A DNA stretch of 6,479 bases from positions 2,095-8,573 of the forward strand of contig MGNS01000076.1 in NCBI GenBank assembly GCA_001795165.1, read 5' to 3'. Positions 1 through 5,523 of the stretch are shown here, piece by piece (within the stretch, counting starts at the first letter, position 1; the number at the start of each line of letters is the position of its first letter). A program made the position numbers and the translations under genes. A model generated the notes under the pieces. The model searched no databases, was not told where the DNA came from, and saw only the letters and a list, made by a program, of their open reading frames with translations. Origin of the DNA: Chloroflexi bacterium RBG_16_57_11 (GTDB lineage Bacteria > Chloroflexota > Anaerolineae > Anaerolineales > UBA4823).

Positions 1-925
1 CGGCTTTCAGCCCTGCCGGGTCCATCCCGGCGGCCTTGGGTTGGATCGGGTCCAGGATGTCCAGACCCATCTCGATCCAGCGCGAGATAAACGGGCGCAC
101 ATCTCCGCAAGAATGCAGCATGAGCTTGACCCCCGGATTGATATCTGCCAGCCGCTGCTTAATGTAGGACCATAAACGGGCGTGGCGCGGCCGGACAACC
201 CGATCGTACATGCGCGGTGAGATCAGCGCGTTGGTCTGCATGCCCAGGTCTTCACCGCTCAGGCGGAAGATGTCGATCAAGTCGCCCGTCTCGCTCAGGC
301 CCACGTCGGCCAGCCCCAGGGCCACTTCGCAGGTCTTGTCCAGGATGGCGCCGGCCAGGTCGGGATCGTCGGCCATCAGCTCCAGCCAGGTCTGCAGGCC
401 TACCAGGTAGGTAGCTTGCTCCCAGATGGAGGTGGTGAACTTACTGGCGATGGCCTTATCGGTGAGGCTGCGGAAGTGCAGGAATTTTTCCCGCACCCCG
501 GATGTGCGCGCCGGGTCATACGGGTCGGGCCAGGGGAAGTTTTTCACCGCCTGCCAGGTGGGATTTCCTAGGGGGTGCTTGACCATTTCGAAATAGTAGC
601 TGCCATCCGGGCGCACCACCTTGCGCCGACCGACGCCCCACTGATCATAATGCAGGCCATCATCGAGCTTCAGCGGAGAGTCGTGCGAGGCCGGGTTCAA
701 CCCCAGGTAAAGGATATCCACCTGCATGGCGTCCAACAAATCCAGGCTGGGGGAGATGTCCGACCAGATGCCCACCGGCTTGCCGGTTTCGGCGGGCAGG
801 TCCAGGTGTTGGCGCAGGCGGTAATACACCTCCACGGTCAGGGTCATATCGAACGGCACCCGGTCCGGCTCCTGGTGGTTGATAGCCAGGTTCACTCGTT
901 CGCGCGAGGTCAGCTCTGTCTTCAT
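1..925 (-). CDS. Uroporphyrinogen decarboxylase/MtaA-family protein, partial (C-terminus off left edge)
   Basis: Reading the minus strand from ATG 925 gives 308 uninterrupted codons to the window edge, so the C-terminus is missing. The start is typical of the family: S-R-E-R-V at residues 7-11 and H-Q-E-P-D-R-V-P at 17-24. Around 224-250 lies the stretch S-G-E-D-L-G-M-Q ... I-S-P-R-M-Y ... R-P-R-H. At 270-276 comes L-H-S-C-G-D-V, then D-I-L-D-P-I-Q-P near 289-296. The His271-x-Cys273 pair matches the first two zinc ligands of the MtaA/MtbA methyltransferase branch (His-x-Cys...Cys); the third would lie beyond the edge. Haem-pathway UroD lacks this pair, so a zinc-thiolate methyl-transfer role is more likely than haem synthesis. 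No corrinoid protein is visible here. The ATG overlaps the phosphofructokinase stop (ATGA), which implies one transcript and coupled translation. Substrate and pathway are unknown; the family call is firm. Confidence 0.88.
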   Translation of the reverse strand, partial: MKTELTSRERVNLAINHQEPDRVPFDMTLTVEVYYRLRQHLDLPAETGKPVGIWSDISPSLDLLDAMQVDILYLGLNPASHDSPLKLDDGLHYDQWGVGRRKVVRPDGSYYFEMVKHPLGNPTWQAVKNFPWPDPYDPARTSGVREKFLHFRSLTDKAIASKFTTSIWEQATYLVGLQTWLELMADDPDLAGAILDKTCEVALGLADVGLSETGDLIDIFRLSGEDLGMQTNALISPRMYDRVVRPRHARLWSYIKQRLADINPGVKLMLHSCGDVRPFISRWIEMGLDILDPIQPKAAGMDPAGLKA

Positions 926-2142
926 GGTCTTGACCTTATCCTGGGTTTTTCGACCGGATAACCGGCCAGGGTGATGTAGTCCGGCAGGTCTTGCCCGATC
1001 AGGGGACGGGCGAAAGCCAGAAAATCGTCGGTGACAAAGGTCCCGTCAGGATGGATATAGGCCTCGGGCATCCCTTTCTCGACGTTGGCGACCTGCTCGA
1101 GCGGCGCCATCCCGGTAGTGCAGCGGTAAGGCGCGTCCGTCTGGCGCTCGAGGGTGACCATGAAGCCATGGTGACCCTGAACCGCCCAGGATACGGCGTC
1201 TTTTCCGACCTGGTAAGCCTCCTGGGAATCCACCGGCGAGACATTGCGCCCGGAGCAGCGCTGCATGGTGCCCGGCTTTTCATAACGCGTTTTCAGCCGC
1301 AGCTCTTTTATCACCAGGTTGGTGAGGAAATGCCCGATCCCGCCGGGCTCTGGGTGTCCAAAGGCATCCACGTTCAGCGCATCTTCGTTGATGGCCACGT
1401 AAGCGCCGTTGGCGTACTTCAAGTTTTCGCAGGCGGCGATCACCACGTTGCCTTTAAGACGGTATACTCGCTCGACGTCTCCGACGAAGCGGTCCAGGTC
1501 GAAGGCGCGCTCCGGCAGGTAAATCAGATCGGGAGCGTAATCCCCGGCCAGGGCGGTAGAAGCGGTCAGCCAACCGGTGTTGCGCCCCATGGTTTCCAGG
1601 ATCTTTACGGTTTCGGTATAGCGCAAGGCCAGGGTGTCGCGCACAATTTCCATGCAAGTGACCACCTCGAAGCGGGCCGCGCTGCCAAACCCTGGGCAAT
1701 GGTCGGTGACCCCCAGGTCATTGTCGATGGTCTTGGGGACGCCTACGCAGCGAATTTCGTAATTGTGCCCGGCGGCCGCCTGGCTTAGCTGGTGAACGGT
1801 GTCCATTGTATCCCCGCCACCGGCGTACAGGAAATACCGGATGTTGTAGGCCTGGCAAAGGTGAAGGATTTTTTCGATATCCCCCTTCTGCAGCTTATAG
1901 CGGCATGAGCCCAGTGCGGCTGAGGGGGTGCGGCGCAGGCCTTCGATGATTGCTGGCGTCTCTTTGCGCAAGTCGAACAGGTCATCCTGCAGGAAACCCT
2001 GGATGCCATGGTGCATCCCGTAAATTTCATGGATTTCGCCGTAGTGCATGGCCTCCTGGACCACGCCACAAACCGAATGGTTGATCACCGCAGTCGGCCC
2101 CCCCGATTGCCCGACCACCAGATTCCCCTTTAACTTTGTCAT
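922..2142 (-). CDS. pfp: Pyrophosphate-type 6-phosphofructokinase (PfkA superfamily), 406 aa
   Basis: This is a PfkA-fold cytoplasmic phosphotransferase acting on fructose 6-phosphate, or possibly sedoheptulose 7-phosphate. Visible motifs are the N-terminal G-Q-S-G-G-P-T (10-16), G-G-G-D-T-M-D-T (108-115), P-K-T-I-D-N-D (136-142, with the catalytic Asp pair), M-G-R-N-T-G-W (185-191), P-E-R (210-212) and Q-R-C-S-G-R-N (294-300). Asp111 sits where E. coli ATP-PFK has Gly104, and Lys137 sits where it has Gly124. The Asp/Lys pair is the established signature of PPi-dependent, reversible PFKs. Start choice: ATG 2142 has GGAG 6 nt upstream and begins right at the conserved M-x-x-L-K-G-N-L-V-V stretch. 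An in-frame GTG at 2172 would add ten residues but lies inside the operator palindrome with no ribosome site. It is first in a two-gene operon with the UROD-like gene and is divergent from the aldolase. Confidence 0.9.
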   Translation of the reverse strand: MTKLKGNLVVGQSGGPTAVINHSVCGVVQEAMHYGEIHEIYGMHHGIQGFLQDDLFDLRKETPAIIEGLRRTPSAALGSCRYKLQKGDIEKILHLCQAYNIRYFLYAGGGDTMDTVHQLSQAAAGHNYEIRCVGVPKTIDNDLGVTDHCPGFGSAARFEVVTCMEIVRDTLALRYTETVKILETMGRNTGWLTASTALAGDYAPDLIYLPERAFDLDRFVGDVERVYRLKGNVVIAACENLKYANGAYVAINEDALNVDAFGHPEPGGIGHFLTNLVIKELRLKTRYEKPGTMQRCSGRNVSPVDSQEAYQVGKDAVSWAVQGHHGFMVTLERQTDAPYRCTTGMAPLEQVANVEKGMPEAYIHPDGTFVTDDFLAFARPLIGQDLPDYITLAGYPVEKPRIRSRP

Positions 2143-2164
2143 AAATCGCTCCAAAATGGGGTTA

Positions 2165-2184
2165 TAAATCACAATTGTGATATA
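2165..2184. promoter_or_regulatory. Candidate operator 1: palindrome centred on AATT
   Basis: ATCACAATTGTGAT (2168-2181) is a perfect 14-bp palindrome. It extends to 2165-2184 with one mismatched pair. It lies downstream of the predicted pfp start site and overlaps the aldolase -10 box, so a bound protein could affect both units. The regulator family cannot be named from the site alone. Confidence 0.5.
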
Positions 2185-2192
2185 ATATCACA
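2176..2192. promoter_or_regulatory. Candidate operator 2: TGTGATAT-A-ATATCACA
   Basis: This is a perfect inverted repeat with 8-bp arms and a single central base, and it encloses the whole TATAAT box of the aldolase promoter. It shares its left half-site TGTGA with operator 1, so one dimer could occupy only one of the two sites at a time. The TGTGA...TCACA pattern resembles CRP/FNR sites, but the spacing is 7 bp rather than 6. Confidence 0.52.
2178..2186 (+). promoter_or_regulatory. Extended -10 promoter for the aldolase-dehydrogenase operon
   Basis: TGATATAAT fits an extended -10 element (TG, one base, then consensus TATAAT). No convincing -35 box lies 16-18 bp upstream, which is usual for extended -10 promoters or could mean activator dependence. 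The predicted start near 2193 gives a leader of about 60 nt. The element is embedded in the inverted repeat at 2176-2192. Confidence 0.55.
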
Positions 2193-2195
2193 TAT

Positions 2196-2217
2196 GATAC
2201 ATGTGCGATTGTATCGC
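2196..2217. promoter_or_regulatory. Candidate operator 3 over the pfp -10 box
   Basis: Two nested inverted repeats occur here: GATACA-N8-TGTATC (2196-2215) and GCGAT-TGT-ATCGC (2205-2217, perfect 5-bp arms). The second encloses the minus-strand -10 box at 2208-2213, the position expected for a repressor of the pfp operon. Its sequence differs from operators 1 and 2, so a second regulator is possible. Confidence 0.42.
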
Positions 2218-2236
2218 TAAAACCCACAACTGTCAA
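2208..2236 (-). promoter_or_regulatory. Sigma-A/sigma-70 promoter for the pfp-UROD operon
   Basis: On the minus strand a perfect -35 box TTGACA (2236-2231) is followed by exactly 17 nt and the -10 box TACAAT (2213-2208), five of six matching the consensus. Transcription would start near 2201 and leave a leader of roughly 60 nt before the ATG at 2142. The -35 box lies only 7 bp from the aldolase ribosome-binding site on the other strand. Confidence 0.72.
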
Positions 2237-2253
2237 TTTGATAAAGGAACACT

Positions 2254-3093
2254 ATGTCTGCCTCGTCTTTTGATTATGGCGTTTCAATCCGCTTGAGCCG
2301 GATATTCAATGAAAAATCGGGGCGTAGTGTGGTGGTAGCCCTGGATCACGGGATTGCTCTGGGCGTGATCACCGGCCTGGAGAATTTAGGAGAGCGCCTC
2401 GAACAGGTAATGAGCGGAAGGCCGGAAGGGGTTCTACTAAACCCGGGAGCCATCCGGCGGTATGGTCACCTGCTGATAGGCCGGAGCTCACCCGCGGCCA
2501 TCCTGGCGGTGGATTTCCCCATGTTTCATCGTTACCCCGGGGGGGGAACGATGGATGGACAGGTGCCAACCATCTCCGCCGAAGAAGCGGCTCGCCTGGG
2601 AGCGGATATGGTCAAAATATGTATGATCTTTGGCCAGGAAAAAACCAGCCGCCAGATCATGAATTTTGAATTTGTGGCCAGGACGATTGAAAAATGCCAC
2701 CGGATTGGATTACCCGTCATGGTCGAGCCCACCACCTGGGGTCTGGGAATGGCAGGCCAGGAGAACAAGGACGCCTCTCTGCTGGCCGGGATGGCGCGCA
2801 TGGCTTTTGAAATCGGAGCGGACGTCGTAAAGAGTGATTTCCCGAACGATCCCTGCGAAATGGAAAAAATTGCCGAGGCCTGCCCGGTGCCGATCGTGCT
2901 TTTAGGCGGAAGCAAAAGCCCGGATACCGAAACGATGCTGCGCGATGTGTTGGTGTGCATGCAGCGGGGCGCGGTGGGGGTGACCTTCGGGCGCAACGTC
3001 TGGCAGCACCCTGAGCCGCAAAAGATGATCCGTGCGATCCAAAGCATCGTCCACGACGAAGATCTGGAAACTGCGCTGCAAATTCTGAAATAA
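2254..3093 (+). CDS. DhnA/LsrF-type class I aldolase, 279 aa
   Basis: This is a (beta/alpha)8-barrel Schiff-base aldolase of the DeoC/FbaB/LsrF superfamily. Visible elements are A-L-D-H-G at 29-33 (Asp31 and His32 near the active site), V-D-F-P at 86-89, M-V-K at 119-121, V-E-P at 157-159, the Schiff-base lysine Lys193 in D-V-V-K-S-D-F, and C-terminal phosphate-binding segments L-G-G-S-K (217-221) and F-G-R-N-V (245-249). The length is normal for the family. Relatives cleave fructose 1,6-bisphosphate, process LsrF substrates or make hept-ulosonates; the substrate here is not set by sequence. Placement beside a PPi-PFK suggests a ketose 1,6- or 1,7-bisphosphate. ATG 2254 has AAAGGAA 4-5 nt upstream. 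The polyol dehydrogenase follows after 37 bp without a terminator, so they are probably one operon. Confidence 0.85.
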   Translation: MSASSFDYGVSIRLSRIFNEKSGRSVVVALDHGIALGVITGLENLGERLEQVMSGRPEGVLLNPGAIRRYGHLLIGRSSPAAILAVDFPMFHRYPGGGTMDGQVPTISAEEAARLGADMVKICMIFGQEKTSRQIMNFEFVARTIEKCHRIGLPVMVEPTTWGLGMAGQENKDASLLAGMARMAFEIGADVVKSDFPNDPCEMEKIAEACPVPIVLLGGSKSPDTETMLRDVLVCMQRGAVGVTFGRNVWQHPEPQKMIRAIQSIVHDEDLETALQILK

Positions 3094-3120
3094 CCCAAAG
3101 ATCGGATTTGAATCCATTTT

Positions 3121-3126
3121 GGAGGT
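3121..3126 (+). promoter_or_regulatory. Ribosome-binding site that decides the dehydrogenase start
   Basis: GGAGGT is a near-perfect Shine-Dalgarno sequence. Its position makes TTG 3131 the best start, excludes TTG 3119 (which would place the site inside the coding region) and disfavours ATG 3143, which is too far away. Confidence 0.7.
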
Positions 3127-3130
3127 ACCA

Positions 3131-4177
3131 TTGAGCCGGACCATGCGAGCCGTTGTTTATCTCGGACCCGAGCGCCTGGAGATCCATCAGGTTCCTATCC
3201 CGACCTTGCGCCCGGACGAGGTCCTGGTGAAGGTGCGCTCAGCCACCACCTGCGGCACGGACGTCAAAACCTACCTGCGCGGGCATCCCAAGTACCCGCC
3301 GCCGTTTTTATTTGGCCACGAATTTGCCGGGGATGTGGTCGAGGTGGGTGAGCTGGTAGATAACTTCGTCCCCGGGATGCGGGTGACGGCCAGCTGCTTT
3401 GGCCCGTGCGGAGCGTGTTATCCGTGCAAGCATCGACAGGAAAACCTGTGCGTCAACATGATCCATAACTTTGCCGCGTACGCCGAATACGTCCGTCTTC
3501 CTGGGACGTTTGTACGCTGGAACACGCTGGTGATCCCCGAGCACATGAGCTATCCGCAGGCGGCGCTGCTGGAGCCGCTGTCTTCCGTCGTGCATTCGCA
3601 TAAGCTGGTGCAGGTCCAGCCAGGGGAAATCGTCGCCATCCTGGGCGGGGGCGGGGCAGTGGGGCTGATGCACCTGCAGCTGGCGCGCGTGGCCGGCGCG
3701 GCTCAGGTGATCGTGGTGGATAAAAATCCGCTGCGGCTGGAATATGCCCGGCAGCTTGGCGCTGTGACGATCGACGCTTCGCTGGGCGACCCTCTACCCG
3801 CCATTCAAGATCTCAGTGAGGGGCGTGGCGCTGATGTGGTGATCGAATCCGCTGGAGCTAAACAAACCTGGGAGGCGGCGCCGGTCATAGCTCGCAGGGG
3901 CGGTCGCGTTCTGTGGTTTGGTGGGCTAGCCGGAGGTGCTAAGATCGAGCTGGATGCCGCGACTATCCATTATGGGGAGATCATACTGTACAACACGCAC
4001 GGCAACGCCCCGGCGGATTTTTGGGAGGCCTGTAACCTGGTGAGCAGCGGGCTGATCGATACCCAGCTCCTACTCTCCGGAGAGATGGCTCTGGGGCAGA
4101 CTGAAGAGGCCCTCAAGCGCATGATTGCGGGTGAGGCGATGAAAGTTTCGATCAACCCTGAGCTAAGCGACGAGTAG
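3131..4177 (+). CDS. Zinc-dependent medium-chain polyol dehydrogenase, 348 aa (possible tetritol dehydrogenase)
   Basis: This is a medium-chain dehydrogenase/reductase of the sorbitol/threonine dehydrogenase class, interconverting a sugar alcohol and a ketose with NAD+. Catalytic zinc ligands are Cys41 in C-G-T-D, His63-Glu64 in G-H-E-F and Glu148 in L-E-P-L. Structural zinc ligands are Cys93, Cys96, Cys99 and Cys107. The Rossmann turn is G-G-G-G-A-V-G (172-178), and Asp197 ends the next strand, favouring NAD+ over NADP+. Start choice: TTG 3131 lies 5 nt after GGAGG. A TTG at 3119 would overlap that ribosome site, and ATG 3143, where conservation begins, is 17 nt from it. The gene follows the aldolase. 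With the tetrulose-type kinase and isomerases downstream on the other strand, an L-threitol/erythritol dehydrogenase role (as for EltD) is attractive but inferred. Confidence 0.86.
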   Translation: MSRTMRAVVYLGPERLEIHQVPIPTLRPDEVLVKVRSATTCGTDVKTYLRGHPKYPPPFLFGHEFAGDVVEVGELVDNFVPGMRVTASCFGPCGACYPCKHRQENLCVNMIHNFAAYAEYVRLPGTFVRWNTLVIPEHMSYPQAALLEPLSSVVHSHKLVQVQPGEIVAILGGGGAVGLMHLQLARVAGAAQVIVVDKNPLRLEYARQLGAVTIDASLGDPLPAIQDLSEGRGADVVIESAGAKQTWEAAPVIARRGGRVLWFGGLAGGAKIELDAATIHYGEIILYNTHGNAPADFWEACNLVSSGLIDTQLLLSGEMALGQTEEALKRMIAGEAMKVSINPELSDE

Positions 4178-4961
4178 ACAAGGTCTTTCGCACGATCTGG
4201 TTAAACCGGTCGGGGTCCCAGGCGGCGCGGCCGACGAACAGCCCATCAATTTCGGATTGCTTCATCAGACCCTCAATATTCTCCAGGTCCACGCTGCCCC
4301 CATACAAGATGGGGACCGTTTGATCTTTGCCGGGGTACAGATCCGCGAGCATCTGGCGCAGAACGCCGTGGATATCATTTGCCAGACCTGGATCGGCAGG
4401 CTGGCCTTCTTCGCCGATCGCCCAAAAGGGCTCGTAAGCCAGCCAGAGCTTACAAAGCTGCTCGGGCGTGACGCCGTATAAGGCGGTCTTCAACTGCTGG
4501 CGGAGCACGTCGGCCGATATGCCGTAATGCAGCTCATGTTGGGTATCCCCCACGCAAACCAGGGTCTGAAATCCATGCACCAGGCTGGACAGCACCCGGC
4601 GGTTGACCATCACGTCGGTCTCGCCAAAGATCTGCCGGCGCTCGGCGTGGCCGATCATCACCAGGTCCACGCCGATCTCGGCCAGCATCAGTGGGGAGAT
4701 TTCGCCGGTGAACCGGCCTTGCTCCTCCCAGTGCATATTCTGGGCGCCGATCCAGCACAGGTTGTGGTTGGCCGCCAGGCAAACATCGGCCAGGGCGGTG
4801 TAGGAGGGCAGGAAAAACAGGCTCAGCTCAGAGCGGGGGATATCGTGGGTCAACTCCTGCAAGCGGCCCAGGAAATCCAACGTTTGCCGGTTGGTTTTGT
4901 ACATCTTCAGGTTCGAACCGACGAACACCTTCTGAAAGCGAGCGCTCAAGCCTGGGCTCAC
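4152..4961 (-). CDS. tpiA: Triose-phosphate-isomerase-family protein, probable tetrulose-phosphate isomerase (LerI/EryH-like), 269 aa
   Basis: The TIM-barrel catalytic residues are all present: Asn17 and Lys19 (S-N-L-K-M), His105 (G-H-A-E-R-R), Glu177 (A-Y-E-P) and the phosphate-binding Y-G-G-S (220-223). Several positions differ from glycolytic TIM. The usual N-W-K-M-N is N-L-K-M-Y, the Ser after the catalytic His is Ala106, mobile loop 6 reads W-A-I-G-E-E-G-Q-P-A instead of W-A-I-G-T-G-K, and the C-terminal V-G-G-A-S is V-G-R-A-A-W (243-248). The altered loop and the G-R-x-A-W segment match what I recall of EryH/LerI, which convert L-erythrulose 1-phosphate to D-erythrulose 4-phosphate. GTG 4961 overlaps the upstream isomerase stop (GTGA). 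The last 26 bp overlap the dehydrogenase gene tail to tail. TIM family is certain; the tetrulose substrate is inference. The symbol denotes the family. Confidence 0.88.
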   Translation of the reverse strand: MSPGLSARFQKVFVGSNLKMYKTNRQTLDFLGRLQELTHDIPRSELSLFFLPSYTALADVCLAANHNLCWIGAQNMHWEEQGRFTGEISPLMLAEIGVDLVMIGHAERRQIFGETDVMVNRRVLSSLVHGFQTLVCVGDTQHELHYGISADVLRQQLKTALYGVTPEQLCKLWLAYEPFWAIGEEGQPADPGLANDIHGVLRQMLADLYPGKDQTVPILYGGSVDLENIEGLMKQSEIDGLFVGRAAWDPDRFNQIVRKTLSTRRLAQG

Positions 4962-5422
4962 TTATACATCTTCTCTTCGATCTCTTTAATCGTGTCAACT
5001 TTGGGTTGCGAGCGACCGCCTTTGAATTCCAGGTTCAGCCACTCGGCCAGGATTTTCTTGGCCAGCTCGGGGCCGATGACGCGTGCACCCATACAGATCA
5101 CATTGGCGTCGTTGCTCAGGCGCGAGCGCTCTGCAGAGTAATTATCGTGGCAAACAGCGGCATAGATCCCTGGGAACTTATTGGCCGTGATCGACATGCC
5201 GATGCCCGTACCGCAGATCAGCACGCCTTCTTTCTGGTAACCGCTGGCGATGATTTCTTCAGCCACCTTTTGGGCTACCCGTGGATAATAGGTGTCATCT
5301 GCTTCATTTTCCACACCGACATAAGTATATGGTATCGACTGCTCATCCAGGTAATTGCGGATTTCCTGCATCAAGCCAACTGCGGCATTATCACATCCCA
5401 GGACCAATTCCTTGTGTTGCAT
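4958..5422 (-). CDS. rpiB: RpiB/LacAB-family sugar-phosphate isomerase, probable D-erythrulose-4-phosphate isomerase (DerI/EryI-like), 154 aa
   Basis: This is a small Rossmann-like aldose-ketose isomerase. The catalytic Cys70 lies in C-G-T-G-I-G (70-75), followed by A-N-K (80-82), C-H-D-N-Y-S-A-E (91-98), N-D-A-N-V (104-108) and G-A-R-V-I-G (112-117). Residues usual in ribose-5-phosphate isomerase B are changed: the N-terminal D-H-A-G is D-N-A-A, the ring-opening His before N-D-A-N-V is Ser103, G-I-R-A-A is G-I-Y-A-A, and G-G-R-H is G-G-R-S. The L-S-N and G-R-S patterns match the EryI/DerI branch as I recall it. Loss of the ring-opening His makes sense for a tetrose 4-phosphate, which cannot cyclise. 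ATG 5422 has AAGGAG 5 nt upstream. It lies between dhaL and the TIM-like gene. The symbol denotes the family; ribose 5-phosphate, galactose 6-phosphate or allose 6-phosphate are less likely substrates. Confidence 0.88.
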   Translation of the reverse strand: MQHKELVLGCDNAAVGLMQEIRNYLDEQSIPYTYVGVENEADDTYYPRVAQKVAEEIIASGYQKEGVLICGTGIGMSITANKFPGIYAAVCHDNYSAERSRLSNDANVICMGARVIGPELAKKILAEWLNLEFKGGRSQPKVDTIKEIEEKMYK

Positions 5423-5474
5423 TCCTGCTCCTTATATCTATAACTGAATGACAGTGTGTCGAAGGGGTTTCGGC

Positions 5475-5507
5475 TGGAGCCGGCCAGACCGAGACCGGCC
5501 GGCTCCA
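5475..5507 (-). other. 11-bp perfect hairpin between dhaL and rpiB-like gene
   Basis: The arms TGGAGCCGGCC (5475-5485) and GGCCGGCTCCA (5497-5507) are perfectly complementary around an 11-nt loop and very GC-rich. In the operon direction (minus strand) no T-run follows; AGCCGAAACCCC comes next. It is therefore not a classical intrinsic terminator and could act as an mRNA-stabilising or processing stem, or a partial attenuator, inside the kinase-isomerase operon. Confidence 0.6.
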
Positions 5508-5523
5508 ACCATCTAGAGGAGAG

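Larger units (their letters stand above)
2143..2253. promoter_or_regulatory. Divergent control region between phosphofructokinase and aldolase genes
   Basis: This 111-bp gap serves two divergent transcription units. It holds a strong sigma-A-like promoter on each strand, arranged so that the promoters face each other, plus at least three overlapping inverted repeats between about 2165 and 2217. The two predicted RNA polymerase footprints overlap, and the palindromes cover the -10 elements. The regulator gene is not in this window. The individual elements are listed separately. Confidence 0.7.

Noticed and set aside
991..1788. 265-codon plus-strand open frame
   Set aside because: It lies opposite the phosphofructokinase, whose motifs are unmistakable; the translation shows no family features and is a high-GC shadow frame.
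2143..2172. Ten-residue N-terminal extension of the phosphofructokinase from GTG 2172
   Set aside because: The GTG is within the operator palindrome, has no ribosome-binding site, and family conservation begins after ATG 2142, which has GGAG at good spacing.
3119..3130. TTG 3119 as the dehydrogenase start
   Set aside because: It would place the strong GGAGGT ribosome site inside the coding region; TTG 3131 lies correctly after that site.
2532..3187. Long minus-strand open frames opposite the aldolase
   Set aside because: They are low-complexity, Ser/Arg/Pro-rich translations opposite a clearly conserved gene, so they are shadows.
4527..5141. 204-codon plus-strand open frame
   Set aside because: It lies antisense across the TIM-like and RpiB-like genes, without recognisable motifs or its own ribosome site.
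922..5422. Tagatose 6-phosphate pathway (LacAB-type isomerase, kinase, LacD-type aldolase)
   Set aside because: There is only one RpiB/LacAB-type subunit, whereas LacA and LacB form a pair. The kinase is a PfkA-type PPi enzyme rather than PfkB-type LacC, and the isomerase is operonic with DhaKL and a TIM homologue.
5475..5507. Intrinsic terminator between dhaL and the rpiB-like gene
   Set aside because: The stem is strong, but neither strand has a T-run directly after it, so only a hairpin of unknown role is claimed.
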